NCBI GenBank assembly: GCA_017302795.1
Contig: JAFLCB010000008.1
Span: 124,001 to 188,000 of the forward strand
Source of the DNA: Deltaproteobacteria bacterium
Lineage (GTDB): Bacteria; Bdellovibrionota; Bdellovibrionia; Bdellovibrionales; JAMPXM01
DNA length: 64,000 nucleotides
Direction: 5' to 3'
Below the pieces are notes generated by a model that worked only from the letters and a program-made list of their open reading frames with translations, was not told where the DNA came from and searched no databases. Position numbers and translations under genes: made by a program. This document shows, in pieces, positions 35,323 through 43,689 of the stretch; position 1 is the stretch's first letter, and each line of letters starts with the position of its first letter.

Positions 35323-36331
35323 AGTTTGGCAGGCATTGAAAAGGGGCGACATCGTTGATGTTGTTGCTCCGGGGTTTCGATCGACAGATGCAGAAGTTCA
35401 AGCCGGCGTTCAGTTTCTAGAAGGATGGGGACTTCGACCAAGATTACCCCGCGATCTCTTCGGCGAAGATGTGCTGTCATCGAATACAGATATTAAGCGT
35501 TTGAAGCATCTTGAAGCCGCGTTTTCATCAAAGTCCTCGAAAGCAATCTGGTGTTTGCGAGGTGGCTATGGATCGATTCGCCTTATCCCGGGACTCATGA
35601 AAATAAAGAAACCGCTCATGGTTAAACCCCTTCTTGGAATTAGCGACGTCACCACGCTTCAGCTGTTTCTCGAAATGAAGTGGAAGTGGCCTTCTCTGCA
35701 AGCCCCTCTTTTAGATCGGTTGGGAAGAGTGATCGATCCAAGCGTGGCGCAGGGGCGACCGATGCCGATTCAGTCACAGATTGATGAGCTAAAACAAATC
35801 GTCTTTGGCGAAACATTTGAAGTTCGTCACCAAGGTCTTACGCAGCTTGGAAAAGCGAATCAGATAAAACTTCTTTCAAAACGGACGCAATCTGGCCTTA
35901 TAGAAGGACCTGTCACGGGTGGAAACTTGTTAACGTTTGCCAGCGCAAACGGCACATCTGTGCATCCGACGACAGAAGGAAAGATTTTGTATTTCGAAGA
36001 TGTTGGCGAACGTGGCTATCGCGTGGATCGTTGGTTGGTTCAGCTGGTGCAAACCGGGATCATTTCAAAGAAAACCAAAGCTGTTATTTTCGGCGAATTT
36101 ATTGAAGGTGACGAGAAGAGTGGTCGGTCTTTGGTGCCCGATGTTTTAGGTCGATTTTCTGAAACCGCAGCGTTTGACATGGGAGTTCCCGTGTTCACTG
36201 GCATTCAATGTGGTCATGGCGTTAATCAGAGAGTCGTTCCTCTAGGCACATTCGCTCGGCTGAATCTTCGCGAAGGCGAGCTTGTTGTTGCAACCGGTGC
36301 CGCTCACAAGCCGAAAGGTAAGATGAAGTGA
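35306..36331 (+). CDS. ldcA: LD-carboxypeptidase (peptidase S66)
   Basis: A 341-residue serine peptidase of the S66 family. It removes the terminal D-Ala from murein tetrapeptides, giving tripeptide for recycling. The nucleophile Ser sits in CLRGGYGSIRLIPGL near residue 92, with the Glu/His pair expected in FEDVGERGYRVDR and IQCGHGVNQR. No signal peptide, so a cytoplasmic recycling enzyme like E. coli LdcA. ATG at 35306 has AAGGAA just upstream and overlaps the purF 3' end; an in-frame codon at 35231 would lie deep in purF. Co-transcription with purine genes is unexpected. Confidence 0.88.
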   Translation: MFVAFKVWQALKRGDIVDVVAPGFRSTDAEVQAGVQFLEGWGLRPRLPRDLFGEDVLSSNTDIKRLKHLEAAFSSKSSKAIWCLRGGYGSIRLIPGLMKIKKPLMVKPLLGISDVTTLQLFLEMKWKWPSLQAPLLDRLGRVIDPSVAQGRPMPIQSQIDELKQIVFGETFEVRHQGLTQLGKANQIKLLSKRTQSGLIEGPVTGGNLLTFASANGTSVHPTTEGKILYFEDVGERGYRVDRWLVQLVQTGIISKKTKAVIFGEFIEGDEKSGRSLVPDVLGRFSETAAFDMGVPVFTGIQCGHGVNQRVVPLGTFARLNLREGELVVATGAAHKPKGKMK

Positions 36332-37461
36332 GCAGTGAAAGTCAGTTTCTATCGAAGTTGGATGCCTGGCGATCACAAGACGGTGGCACCTGGTCTGAGG
36401 CGACGCCCAGCTTTCAAATTCAAGTGTTTGAAAAGGGAAAGCTTCAGATAGATCTCGCATTTGGTGATCGTTACAGATTTTACGATTGGGCTTCGCTAAC
36501 GAAGATGGTTTTTTCGACGACCTCGGCCATGATGGCGATCGAAGACGGTGAGTTGAAGCTATCGGATACACTTGCCGATTGGATCCCTGAACTCGGCCCT
36601 GCGCCGATATTTCAAACGTTAAGAGTTAAACATCTTCTCACTCACTCCGCCGGTATGACCTGGTGGAAACCGTTTTTCAAAATGTTAGATCGTGCACGAC
36701 TCGCAGATCACGAATCCGCTTGGTCGAAGCTATTTAGCGAGGTCGTGAAGGACGCAAAAAAATCCGCGAGCAGTGGCAATTTAGAAATGGCTAGTCAGGG
36801 CCGCGCCATTTATTCAGATCTCGATTTTTTTCTATTGGGTGAAGTCTTACGGCGAGCCACGCTTGCTGGATTTCCGCGACGCTGGTCGACCATTGCCGAG
36901 CGCCTAGAGCTTTTCGAGACTTGCTTTCACGTTGAGCGCAAGTCGCAGATCGTTCTTCCCTATGGTGCGAGACTTGGGAGCCTGCTAAAGAAACAGACTG
37001 CTCCGACGGAGATTGATTTGCGTCGCGGGAAAAAACCATTGCAAGGGTATGTGCACGATGAAAATACGAGCGCCCTTCATGGAGTCGCGCCGCATGCGGG
37101 TCTCTTTGGACCGATTCACGATTTGTCGCTGTATGGTCTTGAGCTTCGAAAACTTGCCTTAGGAAAAAAATCGAAGCTTCCACGATCGGGTATCAGTTTT
37201 CTAAGGCGGTCGATGAAGCGAGAAAAAGGCGATTGGGCAACTGGGTTTATGATGCCGACGAAGGGTTCCGCCAGTTGCGGATCGCGATTTGATCTGTCTA
37301 GCATTGGCCACACGGGGTTCACCGGTACATCGATGTGGTTTGATCCAAAGAATGATCGTTTGATTTCCATTCTTTCAAACCGCATTTGTCCCAGCAGAAA
37401 GAACACGAGATTTTTAGAGCTCCGACCAGCACTTCACACAATGGCCGTAGATTCACTGTAA
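36328..37461 (+). CDS. Serine hydrolase of the beta-lactamase/class C family (S12-like)
   Basis: A 377-residue protein with the penicillin-recognising fold: SxxK in ASLTKMVFS near residue 53, YSD in the tyrosine motif position (YSDLDFFLLGEVL near residue 154) and HTGFTGT near residue 330 in the place of KTG. Such proteins include esterases, D-aminopeptidases and DD-carboxypeptidases as well as AmpC, and nothing here shows that it degrades antibiotics. No signal peptide, so probably cytoplasmic. GTG start at 36328 overlaps the ldcA stop by 4 bases. Its neighbour's role suggests peptidoglycan peptide recycling. Confidence 0.8.
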   Translation: MSSESQFLSKLDAWRSQDGGTWSEATPSFQIQVFEKGKLQIDLAFGDRYRFYDWASLTKMVFSTTSAMMAIEDGELKLSDTLADWIPELGPAPIFQTLRVKHLLTHSAGMTWWKPFFKMLDRARLADHESAWSKLFSEVVKDAKKSASSGNLEMASQGRAIYSDLDFFLLGEVLRRATLAGFPRRWSTIAERLELFETCFHVERKSQIVLPYGARLGSLLKKQTAPTEIDLRRGKKPLQGYVHDENTSALHGVAPHAGLFGPIHDLSLYGLELRKLALGKKSKLPRSGISFLRRSMKREKGDWATGFMMPTKGSASCGSRFDLSSIGHTGFTGTSMWFDPKNDRLISILSNRICPSRKNTRFLELRPALHTMAVDSL

Positions 37462-37470
37462 CCCAAAGGT

Positions 37471-37518
37471 ACCTCCTACATTTTGGTAGCGCAGCTGCGC
37501 TACCAAAATGTAGGAGGT
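37471..37518. repeat. 48-bp perfect palindrome between convergent genes (possible bidirectional terminator)
   Basis: Each 24-base arm reads ACCTCCTACATTTTGGTAGC then GCAG, and its exact reverse complement follows with no loop (centre GCAG/CTGC at 37494/37495). With one T-T mismatch it extends to 37467-37522. It starts 9 bases after the TAA of the hydrolase gene and touches the stop of mpl. It could terminate both transcripts by hairpin formation, but there is no trailing T tract, and such a long perfect palindrome is unusual. Confidence 0.85.
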
Positions 37519-37521
37519 TCC

Positions 37522-39033
37522 TCAAAAGGCATTCAGAAGCTTTTGATAGATTCCGTCGAAGCCGCCGTTGGACATAACGAGAATGACGTCGCCGCGCTTA
37601 GCACGCGACTTTAAGTCGCTCACAATCGCATCGGCATTTCCCAAAACCTTCGCATCGACACCTTTGCTCTGGATCGTGGACAGTAAAAGTTCCATCGAAA
37701 AACGGTCGCCCTCGGGGAGTCCGGCAAGATTAAATGGTGGGGGTAAAATTAAGCTTTGTGTCTTTGCGTCTATAAAGGCGTCAGCGTATTCCGTCTGAAA
37801 TACATTTCTGCGCGATGTTGCAGACCTCGCTTCAAAAACGGAAAAGACGTGGGCCTTTGGGTACTGAGATTGAACGGTCTTGATGGTTTCTCGAACTGCT
37901 GTGGGATGATGGGCGAAATCCTCGATGATCGTAACACCACCGGGTGAGCCGAGAACTTCCTGCCGGCGTTTGACTCCAGCAAAGTCTTTTAACAGTGGAG
38001 CCGTCTTTTCTGCGGGGTATCCGAGATGCTCCCAAAGGGCAATCGAGGCGATCGCATTTTTAACGTTGTACGAACCAATCATCGGAATATCGATTTTGAT
38101 TGCGGGTCCATTGGGACGATTGAGTGTGAACCGAGTTCCCAGTCTCGTTGCAGCTTCTTGGGTTCCCGTAATTTCAACGGGCACTGCCTCGATATCGCTT
38201 GCGCGATAGGCGCCGCTATTTAGTCCAAAAGTAACTATCGCAATGTCTTTGTTCTCGAGTACCGATTTTCGCCGTTTTAATAGGTCGCGAATGGTTTCCT
38301 CGTCTTCGCAGGCTACTAAGACGCCGCCTTTGGGGATCAAATCTAACAGCATCAGAAAAGCCTGCTTAACATGCTCGAGGTCGCGATAAATGTCGGCGTG
38401 ATCGAACTCAACAGAATTTAGAATCACACTTCGCGGTCGGTAATGAACGAACTTTGGTACTTTATCAAAGAAGGCCGTGTCGTATTCGTCTCCTTCAATT
38501 ACGAACCAGTTTCCTTCGGCGTTTCTATAGCTCTGGCCGAAATTTTTTGGAATGCCGCCAATCATAAATCCAGGTTTTAAGTTTAGTTCGTCGGCGATGA
38601 ACGAATTGAGTGCGGTTGTCGTTGTTTTTCCATGTGTACCGGCAACAACAATGCAGTGTCGGTCTTCAATGACCAATGCTCCCATTGCTTGAGGTAAGCT
38701 TGTAAACGGAATTTTGCTTTCAAGTAAAGCTTGAGCCTCGTCATATTTTTTTGAGATGACATTGCCGACGATCACCAAGTCAGGATTGGAATTCAAATTT
38801 TCTCGCTTGTACCCATTCATGATATAGATGCCGAGACCTTCTAGTTGTGTCGACATTGGCGGATACACGTTTTGGTCTGATCCTGTTACTTTGTATCCTC
38901 GCGAGTGAAGGAGGCCTGCGAGCGACGCCATCGCTGTGCCGCAAATTCCCATGAAATGAACATGGGCCCCGGGTTTAAGTTCGATATTTTTGACTGGCTG
39001 TCGATCGGCTGTCTTGGCGTCTGAATTTATCAT
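37522..39033 (-). CDS. mpl: UDP-N-acetylmuramate:L-alanyl-gamma-D-glutamyl-meso-diaminopimelate ligase
   Basis: A 503-residue Mur ligase. The N-terminal HFMGICGTAMASLAGLLHSRGY is the Rossmann domain of MurC/Mpl type; the ATP loop VVAGTHGKTTTTALNSFI is near residue 115. The stretch EGDEYDTAFFDKVPKFVHYRP is characteristic of Mpl rather than MurC. Mpl joins recycled tripeptide to UDP-MurNAc, bypassing MurC, MurD and MurE. It faces ldcA and the beta-lactamase-like gene, and its substrate is what LdcA produces. N-terminus is about 20 residues longer than E. coli Mpl. Start at ATG 39033. Confidence 0.93.
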   Translation of the reverse strand: MINSDAKTADRQPVKNIELKPGAHVHFMGICGTAMASLAGLLHSRGYKVTGSDQNVYPPMSTQLEGLGIYIMNGYKRENLNSNPDLVIVGNVISKKYDEAQALLESKIPFTSLPQAMGALVIEDRHCIVVAGTHGKTTTTALNSFIADELNLKPGFMIGGIPKNFGQSYRNAEGNWFVIEGDEYDTAFFDKVPKFVHYRPRSVILNSVEFDHADIYRDLEHVKQAFLMLLDLIPKGGVLVACEDEETIRDLLKRRKSVLENKDIAIVTFGLNSGAYRASDIEAVPVEITGTQEAATRLGTRFTLNRPNGPAIKIDIPMIGSYNVKNAIASIALWEHLGYPAEKTAPLLKDFAGVKRRQEVLGSPGGVTIIEDFAHHPTAVRETIKTVQSQYPKAHVFSVFEARSATSRRNVFQTEYADAFIDAKTQSLILPPPFNLAGLPEGDRFSMELLLSTIQSKGVDAKVLGNADAIVSDLKSRAKRGDVILVMSNGGFDGIYQKLLNAF

Positions 39034-39323
39034 TGTGTTTAAGGATTTTACATCTTGGCAGATTCTTCAAGTTCGTTTTTGTCCGGACTCGGTGACATTT
39101 GGGGGTCGCAATAGAGAAAATTCGTAATGTCGAAGAATCTGACACTTTGGACTTCCCTTTGTGGTCTTCGGTCGTGATCAAAGGTAGGCCCATTGGGGAC
39201 CGATCTGGCATTGCGGAGTTTGGGGCGCGAGAGAGTCGGCTTTTTGCAGCCTGGACACCTGAAACTGGACATTTGAAACCGGACATCAGCTAGATAAGGT
39301 CATGAGAGGATCAGAGAAGTATT
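39034..39323. other. Intergenic region with three near-identical 14-base tandem units
   Basis: 290 bases between mpl (minus) and the exported ATP-grasp gene (plus). It contains CTGGACACCTGAAA (39251-39264), CTGGACATTTGAAA (39265-39278) and a more diverged CCGGACATCAGCTA (39279-39292), end to end, 32-73 bases before the downstream start. This may be an operator with direct repeats. Short open frames here on both strands lack ribosome sites and are not supported. Confidence 0.4.
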
Positions 39324-41333
39324 ATGGCGGTAATAAGCCGATCCATTATTGTGATTTCTATTGGCTTCGCCTGTCTGGTGGGCCGGGTTCCTGCCTTTGC
39401 GAGGAGCCCCGAAGTTAATGAGGCCGAGGCCGCCTCTCAATCGGCGTTGCCGCGCTCACGTGTTGCGACAAAAAAGCCAACCGAATCATCCGCTGCGATA
39501 TCGGTTGGTCCTCGGGGGCACTATGATGAAGTTTTTCGGACAGCCCGCGACCAAAATGGGAAAAAAATTGGAATCGTCAGGCCGGAGTATCAAGATGTGG
39601 TGGACGTCGCAAGTCAGTTATCGGAATCAAAAGTTCGGAAAACAGAACAGGCCACTCAAGCGGACTTTCGCGGTGACAACGTTTTGAGCCTTGTTCCGCG
39701 CGTGGTGTTGGATACCGACTACGACGGAATCTTAAAGCCAGGAATAGATCAACGTGGTCGAGCACTGCGTGCCTTTCTTCAGGATTTTCATGCAAACGAA
39801 GGTAAGCCTACAATTGCGGAGGCCGGAATTATTCCGCAGGAAAGGCTCGACAGCATTGTTGCTCGAAACGTGGAGCGTTGGGCTGTCGGTCGGGTGGACC
39901 CAAATGCCATTTCTGTCATGTACGGCCCCGACATCATTCGTGATCCCAACGGCGTGTTTAGAGTTGTCGAAGACAACACGGGGTTCCTTGGCGGTTTCGG
40001 AGATTTGAAGCTTGCGTTAGATTCGTTGTACAGAAATGTCCCATATCCTGAACTGCACGAACGAGACCCGATGGACTTTTATCGCACTCTGCTTGAGCGC
40101 TACAGAGAACGAGCAAGTCCGGCGGGTGGAGAAATCGTCATGTTGATGATTCCCCCATATGCAGACAATGAAGACCCAAGGCTTGGCAGAATTCTTAAGT
40201 CTTTAGGTATTGAGGTTATAACACCGTTTACGAAATCAAAGCTCGAGTTTGATGATCATAACAAAGCATGGCTAATTCCTGCAGGCAGTTCAAAGCGCAA
40301 ACAAGTTGGTTTCATTTTGCTTAATGGGGAACATTGGTGGCTGGACATGCGCCACGAGGAACTCAATAAAGTTGCGATTTACGAGTATTCGAAACTTGTT
40401 CTTGAGGAACTTGAAAACATCCGCCAAACGCTTGAGAGAGAGGAGTTATCGGCGAAAGACAGATTAAAATCCAAGACAGCAAGTAAGTCTCGCCGAAACG
40501 TCGAACGCGATCTCGAGGGATTGCGCCGTATTCAAAGGGAGTATGGCCTTGGGGATATGACAAGAAAACAAGCTGGTCGGTTGTTAAATAGGTTTATGCG
40601 CGTGCTTGGGGATCGCGATAAATTGACCGGACTACCGAATACAGAAAAATTGAAAGTGGCATTGGCTGAACTCAATCAATTGCAGGAGTTAAAAGAGTGG
40701 GAGTATCGCTCTTATCATGGCCTGGCAGAGGCTGTGCTCACAGGTCGGGTCGCTTCAAACTATACGCCCGGTACCAACTTTGTGAACGACAAAGAATTCT
40801 ATATCTACGTTGAGGACATCGTTCGCTACTACTTGAAAGAAGAGCCGATACTTCGAAACATTGAAACCATCGACCCTCGAGTCATGCGAGCTGGCCTACC
40901 GGCCGAGTTTGACCGCGAGCTCGCCAAATCAATTCGGAATAATCAGGCCGATTGGGTTATTAAGGTGGTCGACGGTCGAGGTGGAAAGGGAATTTGGGTA
41001 GGGGCAAAAGTTTCTGGGGAAGAGTTTCGTCGTGGCTTGAAAGCTGTGCAGGGCGAGCCTGGGCGCTACAAGTATCAGCGGTACACTGCTTTGTCAGCGA
41101 TTTCAAAATCGATTGTTGATATTCGAATACACTCAGATCTTCCTCCATCGGGTTCTCTTTTTGTCAGTGACACTGCGTGGGGCCGTGGACTTCCAGTTGA
41201 GGGAGATGGCAAAGTAAATCTGAGTGCGCAAGGTCGAGAAACGACAGTTGTTGTACGCTCTGCTCAGAAGTTCTGCGAATCTCTTTTTGTTCCGTCGGTG
41301 CTTCCTTCATCGATGGTCTACCGACGAAAATAA
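39324..41333 (+). CDS. Exported circularly permuted ATP-grasp protein
   Basis: A 669-residue protein with a signal peptide at residues 1-27 (core SIIVISIGFACLVG, cut near AFARS). The rest matches circularly permuted ATP-grasp proteins: MYGPDIIRDPNGVFRVVEDN near residue 201, then NGEHWWLDM, GRVASNYTPGTNFVNDKEFY near residue 474, YYLKEEPIL, and the Lys/Gly loop VIKVVDGRGGKGIWVG near residue 544. A charged helical insertion lies at about residues 355-460. These families ligate amino acids or peptides using ATP, so a predicted export signal is odd: ATP is absent from the periplasm. GAGAAG precedes ATG. Function unknown. Confidence 0.8.
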   Translation: MAVISRSIIVISIGFACLVGRVPAFARSPEVNEAEAASQSALPRSRVATKKPTESSAAISVGPRGHYDEVFRTARDQNGKKIGIVRPEYQDVVDVASQLSESKVRKTEQATQADFRGDNVLSLVPRVVLDTDYDGILKPGIDQRGRALRAFLQDFHANEGKPTIAEAGIIPQERLDSIVARNVERWAVGRVDPNAISVMYGPDIIRDPNGVFRVVEDNTGFLGGFGDLKLALDSLYRNVPYPELHERDPMDFYRTLLERYRERASPAGGEIVMLMIPPYADNEDPRLGRILKSLGIEVITPFTKSKLEFDDHNKAWLIPAGSSKRKQVGFILLNGEHWWLDMRHEELNKVAIYEYSKLVLEELENIRQTLEREELSAKDRLKSKTASKSRRNVERDLEGLRRIQREYGLGDMTRKQAGRLLNRFMRVLGDRDKLTGLPNTEKLKVALAELNQLQELKEWEYRSYHGLAEAVLTGRVASNYTPGTNFVNDKEFYIYVEDIVRYYLKEEPILRNIETIDPRVMRAGLPAEFDRELAKSIRNNQADWVIKVVDGRGGKGIWVGAKVSGEEFRRGLKAVQGEPGRYKYQRYTALSAISKSIVDIRIHSDLPPSGSLFVSDTAWGRGLPVEGDGKVNLSAQGRETTVVVRSAQKFCESLFVPSVLPSSMVYRRK

Positions 41334-41362
41334 ATAGGCGTTCCATTTCGGATTTAACAAAT

Positions 41363-41376
41363 CACGTCTTGACGTG
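41363..41376 (+). terminator. Weak hairpin before the prolyl oligopeptidase gene
   Basis: CACGTC-TT-GACGTG, with an outer GGATT/AATCC pairing around it, lies 30-43 bases after the ATP-grasp stop and 27 bases before the next start. A short TTT follows. It may end the upstream transcript or act as a leader structure of the downstream gene. Confidence 0.35.
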
Positions 41377-41403
41377 TTTCCGAATCCTGGAAAGTCTTGA
41401 GCA

Positions 41404-43599
41404 ATGAAGAAATTCTTAGCATTTGCGCTGTTCCTTTTGTTTCTGAATTCTGGCTGTCAGCTTTTGGGTAAGTCGGACGACGGCCCAAGCCTGCATGCTT
41501 CAAAAGAGAACCCATCTAAAAATGATGGAGCCATTGAATTTTCAGAACTCGAAGCCGTCGATGGCAAGCGCGCACTTCAGTGGGTCACGGAACGAAATAA
41601 GGAATCTGCGGCCGTTCTAGAAAATGGCCCGCTCTTCGGAACTTTGAAGCAAGAGATCATTGAAATTCTTGATGCGAAAGATCGGATTCCATCCATCAGC
41701 ATTCGCTCGCGAGGCGCAGAAATCGTAGTTGAAAATTTTTGGCAAGACGCCAAAAACAAAAAAGGAATTTTTCGAACCCAATCTCTCGAAGACTATCGCG
41801 CGAGCCGAGATACTTGGGAGACATTGATCGATATTGATACGCTAGCGGCGGAAGAAAAGGAAAATTGGGTTTTCAAGGGGTTGATCTGTGCCCCGATCAA
41901 TCGCGATCTATGTCTGTTGCTACTTTCCCGCGGCGGTGGCGATGCAGTCGTCGCTCGTGAGTATGACCTGACACGAAAAGAGTTCGTCAAAGACGGATTT
42001 TCTTTGCCGGAAGCCAAGGTCCGGCTTGGCTGGAAAACAGATGACAGTCTTTGGGTCGGGGCGCCGCACGGGGCAGAAACGATTTCGAAGTCGGGCTATC
42101 CGGTAACGGTACGAATTTGGACGCGCGGCCAAAGCTTGTCTGAGGCACCGATCGTTTATCGCGGAAAATCCGAAGACGTCGCTGTAGCGGCGGGAACCTA
42201 TCGTGAATGGACTTCATCTGGTGAAAGAACTTTGAATGTCATCACACGAGCCGTTTCATTTTTCCAAAATGAGTATTTCGTGCAAGATGCTCGCGGCGAA
42301 TGGAAAATGCTGCCACTCCCATTGGACACAGAAATAGAGGGCTTAGCGCAGGGCCGCTTGGTCCTTACGTTTAAAAAGTCGACCGAAGTGTTTGGGCGAA
42401 AGGTGATCAGCGGTGCGGTTTACGGCGTCAATGCAAGTCGTCTGCAGAATGGAGAAGGCGTAAAACTGGAAACCATCTTTGAGCCGACAGCCAGGCAGGC
42501 GTTCGGGCGGGTTGCCGTAACCAAAGGAAAGGTATTGATCTCCTACCTCGATCAAGTCCAAGGGCGCCTTGCAGAAGTTGAACTGATAAGTCCTCGGAAA
42601 TCTAGAGATCGCGTTGCGAAGTGGGTGATGAATCCGGTTCGCTTGCCAGGACTAAAAGGGACCGTGTCGATCGGAAGCACAAGGCACGATGAGGAACTTT
42701 TCACTTTGTTCTACTCGGATTTTCTGACGCCTTCTCAAATGTTTCTCGCGGGCGAAGGGGCAAAGTTGGAGAAGCTTCGTACTACCCCGGCTAGGTTTGA
42801 GGCAAAGGGGATGAAAGTGGAAACCCGCACAGCGATCAGTCGTGACGGGACACGAGTCCCATATTTTCTCGTTTTGCCTAAGGCCGTCGATCGTAAGTCA
42901 GGAAAAACTCCGACTTTAATTTATGCTTATGGCGGATTTGAAATTCCGTCTCTGCCGTCATATCTCGGTCCGCTCGGAAAAGTGTGGCTCGAAAAAGGCG
43001 GGGCCTACGTGCTAGCTAATATTCGGGGCGGAGGTGAGTTCGGCCCGAGTTGGCATCAAGCGGCGTTACGCGAGAAACGACAGAACGCGTTCGATGACTT
43101 GTTTGCGGTCGCTGAGGATGTGGCCCGTTTAGGATTTACCTCCAGCGCTCAAATCGGATTTCGGGGCGGTTCGAACGGAGGATTGCTGGCTGGAGTTGCT
43201 TTGACTCAGCGGCCGGATCTATTCGGTGCGATCGTGAGTCAGGTTCCACTATTAGATATGCTTCGGTTTCATAAACTTCTAGCGGGGGCGTCTTGGGTTG
43301 AGGAGTACGGGAATCCTGATCTTCCCGGTGAAAGATCCGCGTTGGAAAAGTACTCTCCATTTCACAACTTGCGGGCCACCACAAAATATCCAGAAGCGTT
43401 CTTTACGACGTCGACAAGGGACGATCGAGTACATCCTGGTCACGCTCGGCGAATGGTCGCGAAGCTCAAACAACTCGGTCATCCTGTGTTGTATTATGAA
43501 AATATCGAGGGCGGTCATGCCGGCGCAGCGACAAACGAGAGCCGAGCTGCTCTTATGGCACGTGAGTACAGCTATCTGTGGATGAAGCTTAAAAAATAG
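41404..43599 (+). CDS. Prolyl oligopeptidase family lipoprotein (S9A)
   Basis: A 731-residue protein. The first 19 residues are a lipoprotein signal with lipobox LNSGC (Cys at 18), so it is anchored in the cell envelope. A beta-propeller-like region (about 80-450) precedes an alpha/beta-hydrolase domain with catalytic Ser in GGSNGG near residue 589, Asp in TRDDRVHPGH near 673 and His in EGGHAG near 705. The stretch PTLIYAYGGFEIPSLPSY is typical of S9A enzymes, which cut short peptides after Pro. The surface anchor suggests extracellular peptide breakdown, useful to a predator. GGAAAG precedes ATG at 41404. Confidence 0.9.
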   Translation: MKKFLAFALFLLFLNSGCQLLGKSDDGPSLHASKENPSKNDGAIEFSELEAVDGKRALQWVTERNKESAAVLENGPLFGTLKQEIIEILDAKDRIPSISIRSRGAEIVVENFWQDAKNKKGIFRTQSLEDYRASRDTWETLIDIDTLAAEEKENWVFKGLICAPINRDLCLLLLSRGGGDAVVAREYDLTRKEFVKDGFSLPEAKVRLGWKTDDSLWVGAPHGAETISKSGYPVTVRIWTRGQSLSEAPIVYRGKSEDVAVAAGTYREWTSSGERTLNVITRAVSFFQNEYFVQDARGEWKMLPLPLDTEIEGLAQGRLVLTFKKSTEVFGRKVISGAVYGVNASRLQNGEGVKLETIFEPTARQAFGRVAVTKGKVLISYLDQVQGRLAEVELISPRKSRDRVAKWVMNPVRLPGLKGTVSIGSTRHDEELFTLFYSDFLTPSQMFLAGEGAKLEKLRTTPARFEAKGMKVETRTAISRDGTRVPYFLVLPKAVDRKSGKTPTLIYAYGGFEIPSLPSYLGPLGKVWLEKGGAYVLANIRGGGEFGPSWHQAALREKRQNAFDDLFAVAEDVARLGFTSSAQIGFRGGSNGGLLAGVALTQRPDLFGAIVSQVPLLDMLRFHKLLAGASWVEEYGNPDLPGERSALEKYSPFHNLRATTKYPEAFFTTSTRDDRVHPGHARRMVAKLKQLGHPVLYYENIEGGHAGAATNESRAALMAREYSYLWMKLKK

Positions 43600-43689
43600 G
43601 CATCGCCGCACCTGGTCGATGTCGTAGCCTAGTACTCGTTTCCGAGAGCTTAGCTTGATTCGGAAGGCTGCTATGTTACTTGAAAATCT

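Noticed and set aside
36328-37461. An antibiotic-resistance beta-lactamase
   Set aside because: It lacks a signal peptide and has HTG and YSD variants; its context is murein recycling.
37471-37518. End of an insertion sequence or miniature transposon
   Set aside because: No flanking target duplication or transposase gene; it is a single palindrome rather than two separated ends.
39099-39293. A 64-residue open frame before the ATP-grasp gene
   Set aside because: TTG start without ribosome site, no recognisable sequence, and it runs through the tandem 14-base units.
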